Under the pieces are notes generated by a model that was not told the origin of the DNA, ran no database searches, and saw only the letters and a program-made list of their open reading frames with translations. From CAYSLZ01 sp964468355 (lineage in GTDB: Bacteria; Patescibacteriota; Microgenomatia; UBA12405; JAHJSD01), in assembly GCA_964468355.1 (NCBI GenBank), contig CAYXSV010000017.1, forward strand, positions 1-52,171: a stretch of 52,171 nt of DNA, given 5' to 3'. Shown piece after piece: positions 1-10,371 of this stretch. The stretch's first letter is position 1. Each line of letters begins with the position of its first letter. The position numbers and the translations under genes are program-made.

Positions 1-2840
<2,840 letters not shown>

Positions 2841-2928
2841 TATTTTACATCCGGTGCCACGTACCTTTCGGTACATGGTTAGCGTGATGCACTGTATACT
2901 ATGTCATCAATACTTGTCAGAAAGAAAC

Positions 2929-3001
2929 GAAACATGAAACATGTAATAAGTAACATGTTAAGAAAAATATTTCGTGTCCCGTGTTACCTGTTACGTGTTA
3001 C
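2929..3001 (+). repeat. inverted pair of heptad repeats forming a long hairpin
   Basis: Left arm: 7-bp units GAAACAT, GAAACAT, GTAATAA, GTAACAT from 2929 to 2956. Right arm: GTGTTAC, CTGTTAC, GTGTTAC from 2981 to 3001, the reverse-complement family. As RNA, 2938-2957 pairs with 2980-2999 over 20 positions with three G-U pairs and one A-C mismatch, around a 22-nt loop. It lies between the 23S gene and rpsA. There is no T-run after it, so it is not a standard terminator; an rRNA processing stem or a regulator of rpsA is possible. Confidence 0.75.
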
Positions 3002-3013
3002 GATAATCGAGTG

Positions 3014-3020
3014 AAAGGAG
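3014..3020 (+). promoter_or_regulatory. Shine-Dalgarno of rpsA
   Basis: AAAGGAG lies 13 nt before the ATG. It is noteworthy because nearly all other first genes in the window lack such a site and instead have a -10 element next to the start codon. Confidence 0.6.
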
Positions 3021-3033
3021 ATTAATTTAATCA

Positions 3034-4134
3034 ATGCCAAAAAAGAAAAAAAATGAATCTAAAACGCAACCTCAAACAATGGAGGAGCTTTTGGCCCAGA
3101 CGGATGAGGAAATAAGCGGGTTAAAGCGAAAAGAATATATTATCGGCACATTGGCCGATAAGCGAAAAAACACAATTTATTTTGATATCGGTGCAAAAAC
3201 AGAAGGTATTGTTACCGGAAAAGAGCTTACGCGTGTTCAAGATTTCGCTGATCAATTGGAAATTGGAGATGACGTTGAAGTTCAAGTCCGTGTTCCTGAA
3301 AATGACCGCGGTCAAACACTTCTATCTCTTCGTAAAGCGGCTCTCGACCAGGCCTGGGAATTTTTTCGTGAGAAAAAAGAAACGGGTGAGCCAATAAAGG
3401 TTTACGGTAAAGAAGAAAGCCACGGCGGATTGGTTGTTAAGGCGCCTCACGGGCGTCTTGGTTTTATTCCCGGTTCTCAAATTGGCGAAAAATACGATCA
3501 AGATCCTCGAAATATGGTTGGTAAAGATATTAAGGTTAAAGTTTTAGAAGTAAAACGGGATCAAAACCGGTTGGTTTTTTCGGAGCGTTTAGTTAGTGAG
3601 CCGGATATTGTCAAAGAAGAAAAAGAATTAATCGAGAGTCTTGGCGAGGGTGATAAGTTTAAAGCCGAGATTGTTCGAGTCGAGCCGTTTGGTTTATTTG
3701 TTGAAATTCAAAAAGACAGTACTACTCTGGAAGGGCTGGTTCATATTTCTGAAATTTCCTGGGAAAAGGTAAATAATCTTCAAGAAAAATATGAGGAAGG
3801 CGATAAGGTGGAAGTAGTTTTACTTAATAAAAAAGGTGACCGTCTTCAATTCTCTATTAAGCGCTTAAAACCAGATCCTTGGGAAGAAATAGAGGAAAAA
3901 TACCCAGAAGAAGAACAGTTTAAAGGCGAAATTGTCCGCAAAGCTAGTTTTGGCGCCCTTGTTCAGCTTGAACCGGGAATTGAAGGTTTGATCCACATCA
4001 GCAAAATTCCGCCGGATGTTGACTTGGAAATTGGCCAGGAAGTACAGTGTTATGTTGAATCGTTAGACAAAGAATCCCGACGCCTTTCTCTCGGCCTCGT
4101 CCTCACCGGTGAAAAAATCCCGATTTATAAATAA
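3034..4134 (+). CDS. rpsA: ribosomal protein bS1 (four S1 domains)
   Basis: An RNA-binding protein of the small subunit that helps recruit mRNA. The 366-residue product has a basic, lysine-rich N-terminus and four OB-fold S1 domains at roughly residues 37-105, 117-188, 205-280 and 293-357; domains 3 and 4 carry the classic GLVHISEIS and GLIHISKIP motifs. E. coli S1 has six domains, so this is the short form common in small or Gram-positive-like genomes. The start is supported by a Shine-Dalgarno AAAGGAG at 3014-3020, though the 13-nt spacing is long. This is the only strong Shine-Dalgarno noticed ahead of a transcription unit in the window. Upstream sits the heptad hairpin. Confidence 0.93.
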   Translation: MPKKKKNESKTQPQTMEELLAQTDEEISGLKRKEYIIGTLADKRKNTIYFDIGAKTEGIVTGKELTRVQDFADQLEIGDDVEVQVRVPENDRGQTLLSLRKAALDQAWEFFREKKETGEPIKVYGKEESHGGLVVKAPHGRLGFIPGSQIGEKYDQDPRNMVGKDIKVKVLEVKRDQNRLVFSERLVSEPDIVKEEKELIESLGEGDKFKAEIVRVEPFGLFVEIQKDSTTLEGLVHISEISWEKVNNLQEKYEEGDKVEVVLLNKKGDRLQFSIKRLKPDPWEEIEEKYPEEEQFKGEIVRKASFGALVQLEPGIEGLIHISKIPPDVDLEIGQEVQCYVESLDKESRRLSLGLVLTGEKIPIYK

Positions 4135-4151
4135 ATATATATTATCTTTTA

Positions 4152-4179
4152 ATCATTAGCCATTAGTCATTAATCATTT
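4152..4179 (+). repeat. heptad tandem repeat upstream of efp
   Basis: Four contiguous 7-bp units: ATCATTA, GCCATTA, GTCATTA, ATCATTT. Their reverse complements (AAATGAT, TAATGAC and so on) match the heptad family found inside radA. The tract ends 6 nt before the efp ATG, where a ribosome binding site would be expected. Confidence 0.8.
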
Positions 4180-4185
4180 CTTATT

Positions 4186-4743
4186 ATGACCAAAGCAGGA
4201 AATTTACCAAAAGGAAAATTTGTTCTCTGGCGTGGAGAACCAAGAGAAATTATCAAAAGAACTAAAGCTCATCACGGTCGGGGTTCAGCACAGGCCCGCT
4301 TGTGGATGAAAGGTTTAGTTTCCGGTAATACGATACAAGAAGGTTTTAATGTAGACGAAGAATTAGAAGAAATTGATATTAGTTTCCGATCCGGCCAATA
4401 CTTGTATCGGCAAGGAGATTCATATGTTTTTATGGACCAAAAAGACTATCAACAATATGAGGTTGATAAAAAAATAGTTGGTCAAGCCAAAGATTATTTA
4501 GTAGAAGGAGAAACTTATCAAATTGGTCTATACGACGGGGAGGTAATCTCTGTCCGTTTGCCGCAAAAGGTGACTTTGGAAGTTAAACAAACTTCTGCCG
4601 GAGTTAAAGGAAACACTGTTTCCGGGGCGACCAAACCGGCGGTTCTTGAAACCGGCTTAACCGTAAAAGTCCCGCTATTTATAAAGCAAGGCGAAAAAAT
4701 CATCGTCAACACCGACTCCGGCGAATACGTCTCCCGTGCATAA
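4186..4743 (+). CDS. efp: translation elongation factor P
   Basis: EF-P binds next to the P-site tRNA and relieves stalling at polyproline. The 185-residue length and three-barrel layout fit the family: KOW-like N-domain to about residue 65, central OB domain, and C-terminal OB domain ending in a signature with 'VNTDSGEYVSRA'. The domain I tip reads HHGRGSA, with arginine at position 32 instead of the lysine that is beta-lysylated in E. coli. Arg32 forms are rhamnosylated by EarP in some bacteria; whether that happens here is unknown. The start follows the heptad tract directly and no Shine-Dalgarno is visible, so expression may depend on the rpsA transcript or an unseen promoter. Confidence 0.95.
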   Translation: MTKAGNLPKGKFVLWRGEPREIIKRTKAHHGRGSAQARLWMKGLVSGNTIQEGFNVDEELEEIDISFRSGQYLYRQGDSYVFMDQKDYQQYEVDKKIVGQAKDYLVEGETYQIGLYDGEVISVRLPQKVTLEVKQTSAGVKGNTVSGATKPAVLETGLTVKVPLFIKQGEKIIVNTDSGEYVSRA

Positions 4744-4758
4744 ATGTCAATTTTTGTT

Positions 4759-4811
4759 CACGACCATGTCCGCCAATCGCTGGAGCTCAAGGCGACTGCA
4801 GGCGGGTCGTG
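4759..4811 (+). other. GC-rich imperfect hairpin downstream of efp
   Basis: CACGACC at 4759-4765 pairs with GGTCGTG at 4805-4811. Inside are further partial pairings (CCGCC with GGCGG, TCGC with GCGA) and a central GAGCTC. It is strikingly GC-rich for this region. No T-run follows, so it is not a standard intrinsic terminator. It could be a Rho-related or structured 3' element. I see nothing else in the 4744-4940 gap. Confidence 0.45.
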
Positions 4812-4946
4812 GGAAAATAACTACCAAATTATAGGTTGTAATATTCCAGTTTTGCTTAATTTCATGAATTTGTTCAAAGACGTCCTCTTTTAATAAGTAA
4901 CAAAAGTTTTATTTTATTTTTTTACTTATCTCATCCTTTTTATTAA

Positions 4947-4955
4947 TGTTAGAAT
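4947..4955 (+). promoter_or_regulatory. extended -10 promoter of HIT gene
   Basis: TG-T-TAGAAT, ending 5 nt before the ATG at 4961. No Shine-Dalgarno is present, so a leaderless transcript is predicted. Confidence 0.6.
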
Positions 4956-4960
4956 AAACT

Positions 4961-5296
4961 ATGAATGTACACCATACTGATGACTTTTACTGCGATATGG
5001 TTTTCAGCGGTAAAGTTAAAGTAAAAAAAGTTAAGGAAACAGGAAATATTCTTGCCTTTCAACACACCCGGCCGAGTTGGGAAACTCATATTGTAATTGT
5101 TCCAAAGGAGCATATCCCCAAATTAACCGACTTAAAGGATATGGACTTAATTAAAGAAATATTCCAAATTGCCAGGGAAATTATAATTGAAAATAATTGG
5201 GACGAAAAAAACTATAGAATAATTACCAATGGCGGAGAATTCCAAGATTCAAAACATCTCCATTTCCACTTAATCAGCGGAGAAAAATTAAAATAG
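4961..5296 (+). CDS. HIT-family nucleotide hydrolase/transferase
   Basis: A small cytosolic histidine-triad protein. The 111 residues end in the motif HLHFHLISG (residues 98-106), matching the HIT consensus of alternating histidines that forms the nucleotide phosphate site. The earlier FQHTRPSWETHIVIVPKEHI segment fits the usual HIT strand containing the first conserved histidine. The exact substrate (AMP-lysine-like, Ap4A or other) cannot be told. The gene stands alone, with its own promoter 5 nt from the ATG. Confidence 0.88.
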   Translation: MNVHHTDDFYCDMVFSGKVKVKKVKETGNILAFQHTRPSWETHIVIVPKEHIPKLTDLKDMDLIKEIFQIAREIIIENNWDEKNYRIITNGGEFQDSKHLHFHLISGEKLK

Positions 5297-5361
5297 TATC
5301 TGATCCGAACTCCTAAAAATTTATCTATACAATCGTACACTTAAATTTAGCTTGGCGGTTA

Positions 5362-5370
5362 TGTTAAGAT
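5362..5370 (+). promoter_or_regulatory. extended -10 promoter of Nramp-like gene
   Basis: TG-T-TAAGAT ends 9 nt before the ATG at 5380. The hexamer is weaker than in neighbouring promoters; a near-leaderless transcript is predicted. Confidence 0.45.
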
Positions 5371-5379
5371 GAATTTAAG

Positions 5380-6750
5380 ATGAAAAAAAAGAACTTGCCT
5401 GATGTGCCCAAGCTCGGAAAAATTTTTGGGCCGTCATTTATTTTGCTTGGCTTGGCCTTGGGCAGCGGCGAGCTAATTTTATGGCCTTTTTTGGCCGCCA
5501 GCCATGGTCTGGGGATTATTTGGGGAGCATTATTAGGGATAACATTACAATTTTTTTTAAACACTGAAATCATTCGCTATTCGCTTGCCTGGGGAGAAAG
5601 TGTGTTCGTCGGCTTTAAAAGATTATGGCGCTGGTGGCCGGTTTGGTTTATTTTCTCAACTTTTATACCTTGGGGACTGCCCGGATTTTCATTAGCTTCC
5701 GCTGAAATTTTTTCCAGAATCTTTGGGTTTGAACATACCCGGTGGCTGGGAATTGCTCTTTTAATTTTAACAGGAGTAATTTTAACTGCCGGAAAAGTTT
5801 TATATCAGACAATGGAATATTTACAGCGTTCAATGATTTTAATTGGTATGCCGCTGATTTTAATTTTGGTTGTTTTGCTTACTAATCCTATTGATTGGTC
5901 GGGCTTAGCCCGGGGCATGGTCGGTAAAGGTAGCGGCTATTGGTTTCTTCCGGCCGGAATTAGTTTAGGTTCATTTTTAGGTGCCTTAGCTTATTCCGGG
6001 GCCGGCGGCAACTTAAACCTGTCCCAGTCATACAATGTTAAGGAAAAAGGTCTGGGTATGGGAAAATATGCAGATAAAATTGTTTCGCCTTGGCGTAAAG
6101 AAGTGACCAAGACGCGGTTGGAAGGAAAAACATTTGATTTAACACCTTTGAATTTAAATAAATTTAAAAAGTGGTGGCACTTGGTTATAAAAGAACATTT
6201 AATAATTTTTTGGGGTTTAGGTCTTATTGGAATAATTTTATTGTCGGTGTTGGCCAAAAGTTTGGTTTTTGGCCAAGCAGACAGTCACGGTATCAATTTT
6301 TTGTATCAAGAAGCAGGTGTTATCAGTCAACAATTGTTACCTTTAGCCGGAACACTATTCTTAATTGTTTCCGGTCTGATGTTGTACGCCACTCAGCTTG
6401 GCGTTTTAGAGTCGTCGTCGCGGATTATTTCAGAAAATTTTATTCTTGTTGGCTGGGAGGAAGGAAAAAAGGCAGCGCCTTCAAAATGGTTTTACTTTGC
6501 ACTTTGGGGCCAGATTGGCTTGGGAATTATTACGCTTTTGGCCGGAATAGACGAACCGCGTTATATTTTAACTTTGTCAGCGATTTTAAATGCTTTGGCA
6601 ATGACAATACTTTTTCCTCTTATTTGGTTTTTAAACCGCCGGCGTTTAGATAAAAAGCTCCAACCGGGCTTACTCCGTCAAATAATAATTTGGGTTGGGT
6701 TTCTCTTTTTCGCTGTCTTTTCAATAATTACTCTCAGTAGCTTTGTTTAA
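5380..6750 (+). CDS. Nramp-related LeuT-fold membrane transporter
   Basis: A 456-residue integral membrane protein with about eleven hydrophobic segments. The N-terminal GPSFILLGLALGSGE region resembles the first transmembrane helix of the Nramp family (natural resistance-associated macrophage proteins, divalent metal transporters). The metal-binding DPGN of true Nramps is not seen; GSGE occupies the comparable place. This is typical of distant Nramp relatives of uncertain substrate. A long hydrophilic loop occupies residues 220-265. It is a single-gene unit between the HIT gene and pyrG. Family assignment is moderately sure; metal specificity is not inferable. Confidence 0.7.
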   Translation: MKKKNLPDVPKLGKIFGPSFILLGLALGSGELILWPFLAASHGLGIIWGALLGITLQFFLNTEIIRYSLAWGESVFVGFKRLWRWWPVWFIFSTFIPWGLPGFSLASAEIFSRIFGFEHTRWLGIALLILTGVILTAGKVLYQTMEYLQRSMILIGMPLILILVVLLTNPIDWSGLARGMVGKGSGYWFLPAGISLGSFLGALAYSGAGGNLNLSQSYNVKEKGLGMGKYADKIVSPWRKEVTKTRLEGKTFDLTPLNLNKFKKWWHLVIKEHLIIFWGLGLIGIILLSVLAKSLVFGQADSHGINFLYQEAGVISQQLLPLAGTLFLIVSGLMLYATQLGVLESSSRIISENFILVGWEEGKKAAPSKWFYFALWGQIGLGIITLLAGIDEPRYILTLSAILNALAMTILFPLIWFLNRRRLDKKLQPGLLRQIIIWVGFLFFAVFSIITLSSFV

Positions 6751-6773
6751 ACGATTTTGGCGGAAAAAATTTT

Positions 6774-6782
6774 TGTTATAAT
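6774..6782 (+). promoter_or_regulatory. extended -10 promoter of pyrG
   Basis: TG-T-TATAAT, a full consensus extended -10, ends 5 nt before the ATG at 6788. The transcript start would fall at or beside the A of the ATG. Confidence 0.7.
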
Positions 6783-6787
6783 GGTTA

Positions 6788-8401
6788 ATGCCAAGATACA
6801 TTTTTATCTCCGGTGGAGTAATTTCCGGTTTAGGAAAAGGAATTACTACCGCTTCTTTAGCTCTTCTTTTAAAATCTGCCGGTTTTAAAGTAACCGTAGC
6901 CAAATTGGATATGTACCTCAATCAAGATGCCGGGACAATGAATCCGCTAGAACACGGAGAAGTATTTGTAACTAAAGACGGTAAGGAAACAGACCAAGAC
7001 CTTGGGCATTATGAGCGGTTTTTAGGCACGGAATTAAGTAGAAAAAACTATTTAACTGCCGGGGAAGTGTTTCAAGAGTTGCTGGACAGGGAAAGGAAGC
7101 TTGATTATGACGGCAAATGTGTTCAGCCGTATCATCACGTTCCTCCAATAGTAATTAATCGTTGGAAAGAATTAGGCGAAAATAAAGATTTCGTCCTTAT
7201 AGAGTTGGGTGGTACAGTGGGTGAATATGAGGGAATGTTGTTTTTTGAGGCGGCCAGGCGGTTAATGTTGGAAATTCCTGACCATGTTTATTTTATTCAT
7301 GTTGTTTATCTTTTAACACCGCAATTTTTAGGCGAAATGAAAACTAAACCGGCTCAGCAGTCAATAGTTGAATTAAATAAGCTGGGTATTCGGCCGCATT
7401 TTATTATTTGCAGGAGCGAAAAGAAGCCGGACAAGGTTCGTTTAAATAAAATTTCACTCGCCGCCGCTCTGGATGAAAAATACATTTTTTCAGCGCCTAA
7501 TGTAGATTTTATTTATCGTGTTCCCTTAGTTTTAAAAGAGCAGAAGTTAGTTTCCCGGTTACTAACGCGGGTGGGCTTATCTCCCCGGAATTTGTATTTA
7601 AACCGGTGGCAAAATAAAGTTAAAGAAATCAAAGAATTTAAAGACCAAGTAACTATTGGAATTGCGGGTAAATATTATTCTAGTGGAAATTTTTCATTGG
7701 AAGATGCTTATGTTTCAGTGGTTGAGTCAATAAAAATTGCTGCTTGGAATCAAGGATTAGACCCTAAAATAATTTGGATAGATACCGAGGACATTGAAAA
7801 GAACGGATTTAGTGAAAGATTTAATGATTTGGACGGGGTGGTTGTTCCGGGGGGATTTGGTTCTCGTGGAATTGAGGGAAAGATAAAGGTTATTAAGAGG
7901 GCGCGTGAAAAAAAAGTTCCTTTTTTAGGGTTATGTTATGGAATGCAGTTGGCGGTTGTTGAGTTTGCCCGTAATGTGGCCGGTTTAAAAAATGCCCACA
8001 CTACAGAAGTTGCCCCGGATACGCCTTATCCGGTAATTCATATTATGCCTGATCAACAAAAAAAGATGCTTGATCAAGATTACGGTGGAACAATGCGTCT
8101 GGGAAATTGGGACTGTCGGCTTAAAAAAAATACTCTCGCTTATCAGGCCTACGATAAACAATTAATTAGAGAGCGTCACAGGCACCGTTTTGAAGTTAAC
8201 AACAAATACAGAAAAAAGCTTGAAAAAGCCGGGATGGTTTTTTCCGGGGTTTCACCGGATAATCATTTAGTTGAGATTATGGAATTAAATAAAAAAGATC
8301 ATCCATTCTTTATTGGTACCCAGTTCCATCCTGAGTTTTCATCAAATTTTCTAAAACCCAACCCACTTTTCTCCGCCTTTATTTCTGCCTCCAAGCATTA
8401 A
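6788..8401 (+). CDS. pyrG: CTP synthase
   Basis: Converts UTP to CTP using ATP and glutamine ammonia. At 537 residues it has the standard two-domain layout. The N-terminal synthetase domain opens with ISGGVISGLGKGITTASLA, the P-loop region, and includes the LIELGGTVGEYE stretch. The C-terminal class I glutamine amidotransferase domain has the oxyanion segment PGGFGSRG, the nucleophile in LGLCYGMQ and the HPEF catalytic histidine/glutamate region. All key residues look intact. It is one of the few nucleotide biosynthesis genes here, as expected for an organism that imports most precursors. Confidence 0.97.
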   Translation: MPRYIFISGGVISGLGKGITTASLALLLKSAGFKVTVAKLDMYLNQDAGTMNPLEHGEVFVTKDGKETDQDLGHYERFLGTELSRKNYLTAGEVFQELLDRERKLDYDGKCVQPYHHVPPIVINRWKELGENKDFVLIELGGTVGEYEGMLFFEAARRLMLEIPDHVYFIHVVYLLTPQFLGEMKTKPAQQSIVELNKLGIRPHFIICRSEKKPDKVRLNKISLAAALDEKYIFSAPNVDFIYRVPLVLKEQKLVSRLLTRVGLSPRNLYLNRWQNKVKEIKEFKDQVTIGIAGKYYSSGNFSLEDAYVSVVESIKIAAWNQGLDPKIIWIDTEDIEKNGFSERFNDLDGVVVPGGFGSRGIEGKIKVIKRAREKKVPFLGLCYGMQLAVVEFARNVAGLKNAHTTEVAPDTPYPVIHIMPDQQKKMLDQDYGGTMRLGNWDCRLKKNTLAYQAYDKQLIRERHRHRFEVNNKYRKKLEKAGMVFSGVSPDNHLVEIMELNKKDHPFFIGTQFHPEFSSNFLKPNPLFSAFISASKH

Positions 8402-8424
8402 TTTTATAGCCATATTTTCGGTTC

Positions 8425-8433
8425 TGTTAGAAT
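8425..8433 (+). promoter_or_regulatory. extended -10 promoter of radA
   Basis: TG-T-TAGAAT ends 5 nt before the ATG at 8439, the same spacing and core as the HIT promoter. A leaderless transcript is predicted. Confidence 0.6.
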
Positions 8434-8438
8434 AAGCT

Positions 8439-9818
8439 ATGGCTAAAAAGAAAACTACTATTTATATGTGCCAGAACTGCGGTGCCCAGTCCCCTCAAGA
8501 ATTAGGCCGTTGTCCGGAATGCGGTAAGTGGGGAACAATGGTTGAGGAGGTAATGGAGCGAACGGAAGAAGAAGGACAGGGAAAAACACGGAAAAAGCAA
8601 TCCAAGTTTTTGAAAGTGAGGGATATTGAGGCACAAAAAATTAAACGAATTACGACTGGAGTAAGTGAGCTGGATAGGGTTTTGGGATCTGGAATAGTTC
8701 CCGGGTCGGTTGTCCTTTTTGCCGGTGAACCGGGCATCGGTAAGTCAACCCTTCTTACCCAATTAGCCTTAAAACTTTCTTCTTCAAATGTTAAATATAA
8801 AATGAAAAATGATCAAATGAAAGTTGTTTACGTCTGCGGTGAAGAGTCCCCCGAACAGGTTAAGCTGCGATTAAACCGGGTTAGCAAAAAGAAAGCCAAA
8901 GAGCTAGATGATTTATTACTTTATCCCGAAACCGACGTTGACAATATTTTGTCTAAAATGACAAATGAAAAAATGTTAAATGATAAATCAACGAAGCTGT
9001 TAATAGTTGACTCTATACAGACCCTTTCAACTAACAACCTTAGCGGAGTAGCAGGTTCTATAAGCCAAATTAGGGAGTGCACACACCGGTTGGTGAATTT
9101 TGCCAAAACTAACCAAATTCCAGTATTTTTAGTTGGCCATGTGACTAAAAAAGGCAATATTGCCGGCCCAAAAACAATTGAACACGCAATTGATACGGTT
9201 TTATATTTTGAAGGGGAAAGAACGGGAAATTATCGCTTGTTAAGATCACAAAAAAACCGCTTTGGACCGACCGATGAGGTCGGGGTTTTTCAAATGACTG
9301 ATCAAGGGTTAATTGAAGTAACCGACCCGTCATTCATTAATAATGAGGAAAAATTACAAGACAAAATTGGGTCATCCTATACAATAATATTTGAGGGAAC
9401 ACGTCCGATTATTATAGAAATTCAGGCCTTAGTGAGTAAATCATATGCTCCGATGCCGAAAAGGGTTATAAATGGGCTTGACCGCCGCCGTTCAGAAATG
9501 CTTTTAGCGGTTTTACAAAAGCATTTGGGCTTGCCGCTTTGGGATTACGATGTTTTTTTAAACGTTACCGGCGGTATTCGTGTCCGCGAGCCGGCGGCTG
9601 ATTTAGCCGTTTGCAGTGCTATTTATTCCTCTTATAAAACCAAGGCTTTGCCGGCGGGATCAGTTTTTATTGGTGAAGTGTCATTACTAGGTGGAGTCAG
9701 TAAGGTAAGTCGTTTAGACAAGCGTAAAAAACAAGCTAACGCGGTTGGGTTTGAGAAAATATATTCTTATCCGAAGGTGAAGAATATTAGTCAAATAAAG
9801 AGTATTTTTAAAAAATAA
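8439..9818 (+). CDS. radA: DNA repair protein RadA (Sms)
   Basis: A RecA-like helicase that promotes branch migration in homologous recombination. Visible features: a four-cysteine zinc finger (CQNCG...CPECG, residues 11-29), Walker A GEPGIGKST (residues 96-104), VDSIQTL as the Walker B region, the RadA-specific KNRFG motif, and a C-terminal Lon-protease-like domain. The 459-residue length is normal. Compared with typical RadA, two loops are extended: residues 116-128, before the strand VVYVCGEES, and residues 173-185, before LLIVDSIQT. Both extensions are encoded by AAATGAN-type heptad repeats, suggesting in-frame repeat insertion tolerated at surface loops. Confidence 0.96.
   Translation: MAKKKTTIYMCQNCGAQSPQELGRCPECGKWGTMVEEVMERTEEEGQGKTRKKQSKFLKVRDIEAQKIKRITTGVSELDRVLGSGIVPGSVVLFAGEPGIGKSTLLTQLALKLSSSNVKYKMKNDQMKVVYVCGEESPEQVKLRLNRVSKKKAKELDDLLLYPETDVDNILSKMTNEKMLNDKSTKLLIVDSIQTLSTNNLSGVAGSISQIRECTHRLVNFAKTNQIPVFLVGHVTKKGNIAGPKTIEHAIDTVLYFEGERTGNYRLLRSQKNRFGPTDEVGVFQMTDQGLIEVTDPSFINNEEKLQDKIGSSYTIIFEGTRPIIIEIQALVSKSYAPMPKRVINGLDRRRSEMLLAVLQKHLGLPLWDYDVFLNVTGGIRVREPAADLAVCSAIYSSYKTKALPAGSVFIGEVSLLGGVSKVSRLDKRKKQANAVGFEKIYSYPKVKNISQIKSIFKK
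8786..8821 (+). repeat. AAATGAN heptad tract inside radA (site 1)
   Basis: Units AAATGTT, AAATATA, AAATGAA, AAATGAT in phase, then AAATGAA offset by one base. They encode radA residues 116-128 within an unusually long loop. Confidence 0.75.
8956..8991 (+). repeat. AAATGAN heptad tract inside radA (site 2)
   Basis: Units AAATGAC, AAATGAA, one extra A, then AAATGTT, AAATGAT, AAATCAA. They encode radA residues 173-185, a second loop that looks extended relative to RadA homologues. Confidence 0.75.
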
Positions 9819-9955
9819 CTTTAGCTTCTTTTTCGTCCACAAAAGTTTTCCACATAGATCTACTAACAATCCAATAAGGATCATTTTATACCTAGCTTTC
9901 ACTGTAACTTTAAATATAAGATATTTGTTTTTAGGCGACTGTGAAACTATAGGAC

Positions 9956-9984
9956 TTGACAACGGTTTTGGATAGTGATACATT
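9956..9984 (+). promoter_or_regulatory. promoter of small ORF 9995
   Basis: Consensus -35 TTGACA (9956-9961), 17-bp spacer, then TG-A-TACATT as extended -10 (9976-9984). It ends 10 nt before the ATG at 9995. The preceding 9819-9955 gap holds a single TTTTCCACA box at 9846-9854 and nothing else I recognise. Confidence 0.65.
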
Positions 9985-9994
9985 TAGAATATAA

Positions 9995-10120
9995 ATGAAG
10001 AAGGCGGTCAAACTGATTAGAGCCATTCTAAGCGCTTTATTTAAAAAAGAAGATAAACATAATTGGGCCAGAGATCAGATTTTAAAAATGGGAGAATTAA
10101 AAGCAAAATTAATTCTCTGA
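9995..10120 (+). CDS. small basic protein, 41 residues, unknown
   Basis: A short ORF beginning MKKAVKLIRAILSALFKKED and ending in a helical MGELKAKLIL. It is basic and amphipathic, with no signal peptide clear enough to call. Support comes from a strong promoter (TTGACA, 17 bp, TACATT) placed so that transcription starts a few nucleotides before the ATG, as for neighbouring genes. It ends in TGA, rare among the stops here. I do not recognise a family. A spurious ORF at the head of a noncoding transcript is possible. Confidence 0.4.
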   Translation: MKKAVKLIRAILSALFKKEDKHNWARDQILKMGELKAKLIL

Positions 10121-10198
10121 AGAAAAGAGAAGAGTAAGAATTTTGGTTAAATATCAAAAAATAAATTGCAGTTTTAAAAATAAAAGAAAGAGGCAAAC

Positions 10199-10265
10199 AA
10201 AAAAGAGCATCGTTACCGTCATTCCGGGCAAGTAAATATTGTGGAACGCGAATAACAATGCCCTT
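10199..10265 (-). ncRNA. candidate small RNA gene, minus strand
   Basis: On the minus strand, -35 TTGACA (10299-10294), a 16-bp spacer and extended -10 TGC-TATTAT (10277-10272) predict a start near 10265. The RNA would be closed by an 11-bp stem, 10263-10253 with 10215-10205 (two G-U pairs), followed by six U at 10204-10199. An inner GUUCC/GGAAU pairing encloses a loop of about 17 nt. This is the layout of a compact RNA ending in its own terminator. It matches no RNA family known to me. A 22-residue hydrophobic ORF starting with an ATG inside the RNA and running past the U-tract is an alternative reading. Confidence 0.45.
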
Positions 10266-10271
10266 TAAACT

Positions 10272-10299
10272 ATAATAGCAAATGACTAAAAATTGTCAA
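10272..10299 (-). promoter_or_regulatory. minus-strand promoter of candidate sRNA
   Basis: TTGACA, 16-bp spacer and TATTAT with a TGC extension, read on the minus strand. It is among the strongest promoters in the window and faces away from the 10361 promoter. Confidence 0.6.
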
Positions 10300-10357
10300 C
10301 AAGATTTTTATCAAGAAGATTCGGTTAAAAGTAATATGTTTATACTTAAAACGGATG

Positions 10358-10366
10358 TGTTATAAT
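10358..10366 (+). promoter_or_regulatory. extended -10 promoter of plus-strand sRNA
   Basis: TG-T-TATAAT predicts a transcript start near 10373, at the foot of the first RNA hairpin. The -35 region is weak. Confidence 0.6.
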
Positions 10367-10371
10367 AAGTC

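Noticed and set aside
2841..3033. 5S rRNA after the 23S gene
   Set aside because: The conserved 5S core (CCCATCCCGAAC-like) is absent; only a GTACC/GGTAC hairpin and the heptad arrays are present.
6171..6653. 160-codon plus-strand ORF within the Nramp-like gene
   Set aside because: It is a frame shadow of the transporter gene with no own start signal or recognisable composition.
9846..9854. TTTTCCACA as a DnaA box and possible replication origin
   Set aside because: Only one box is visible, with no box cluster, AT-rich unwinding repeat or dnaA/dnaN neighbour.
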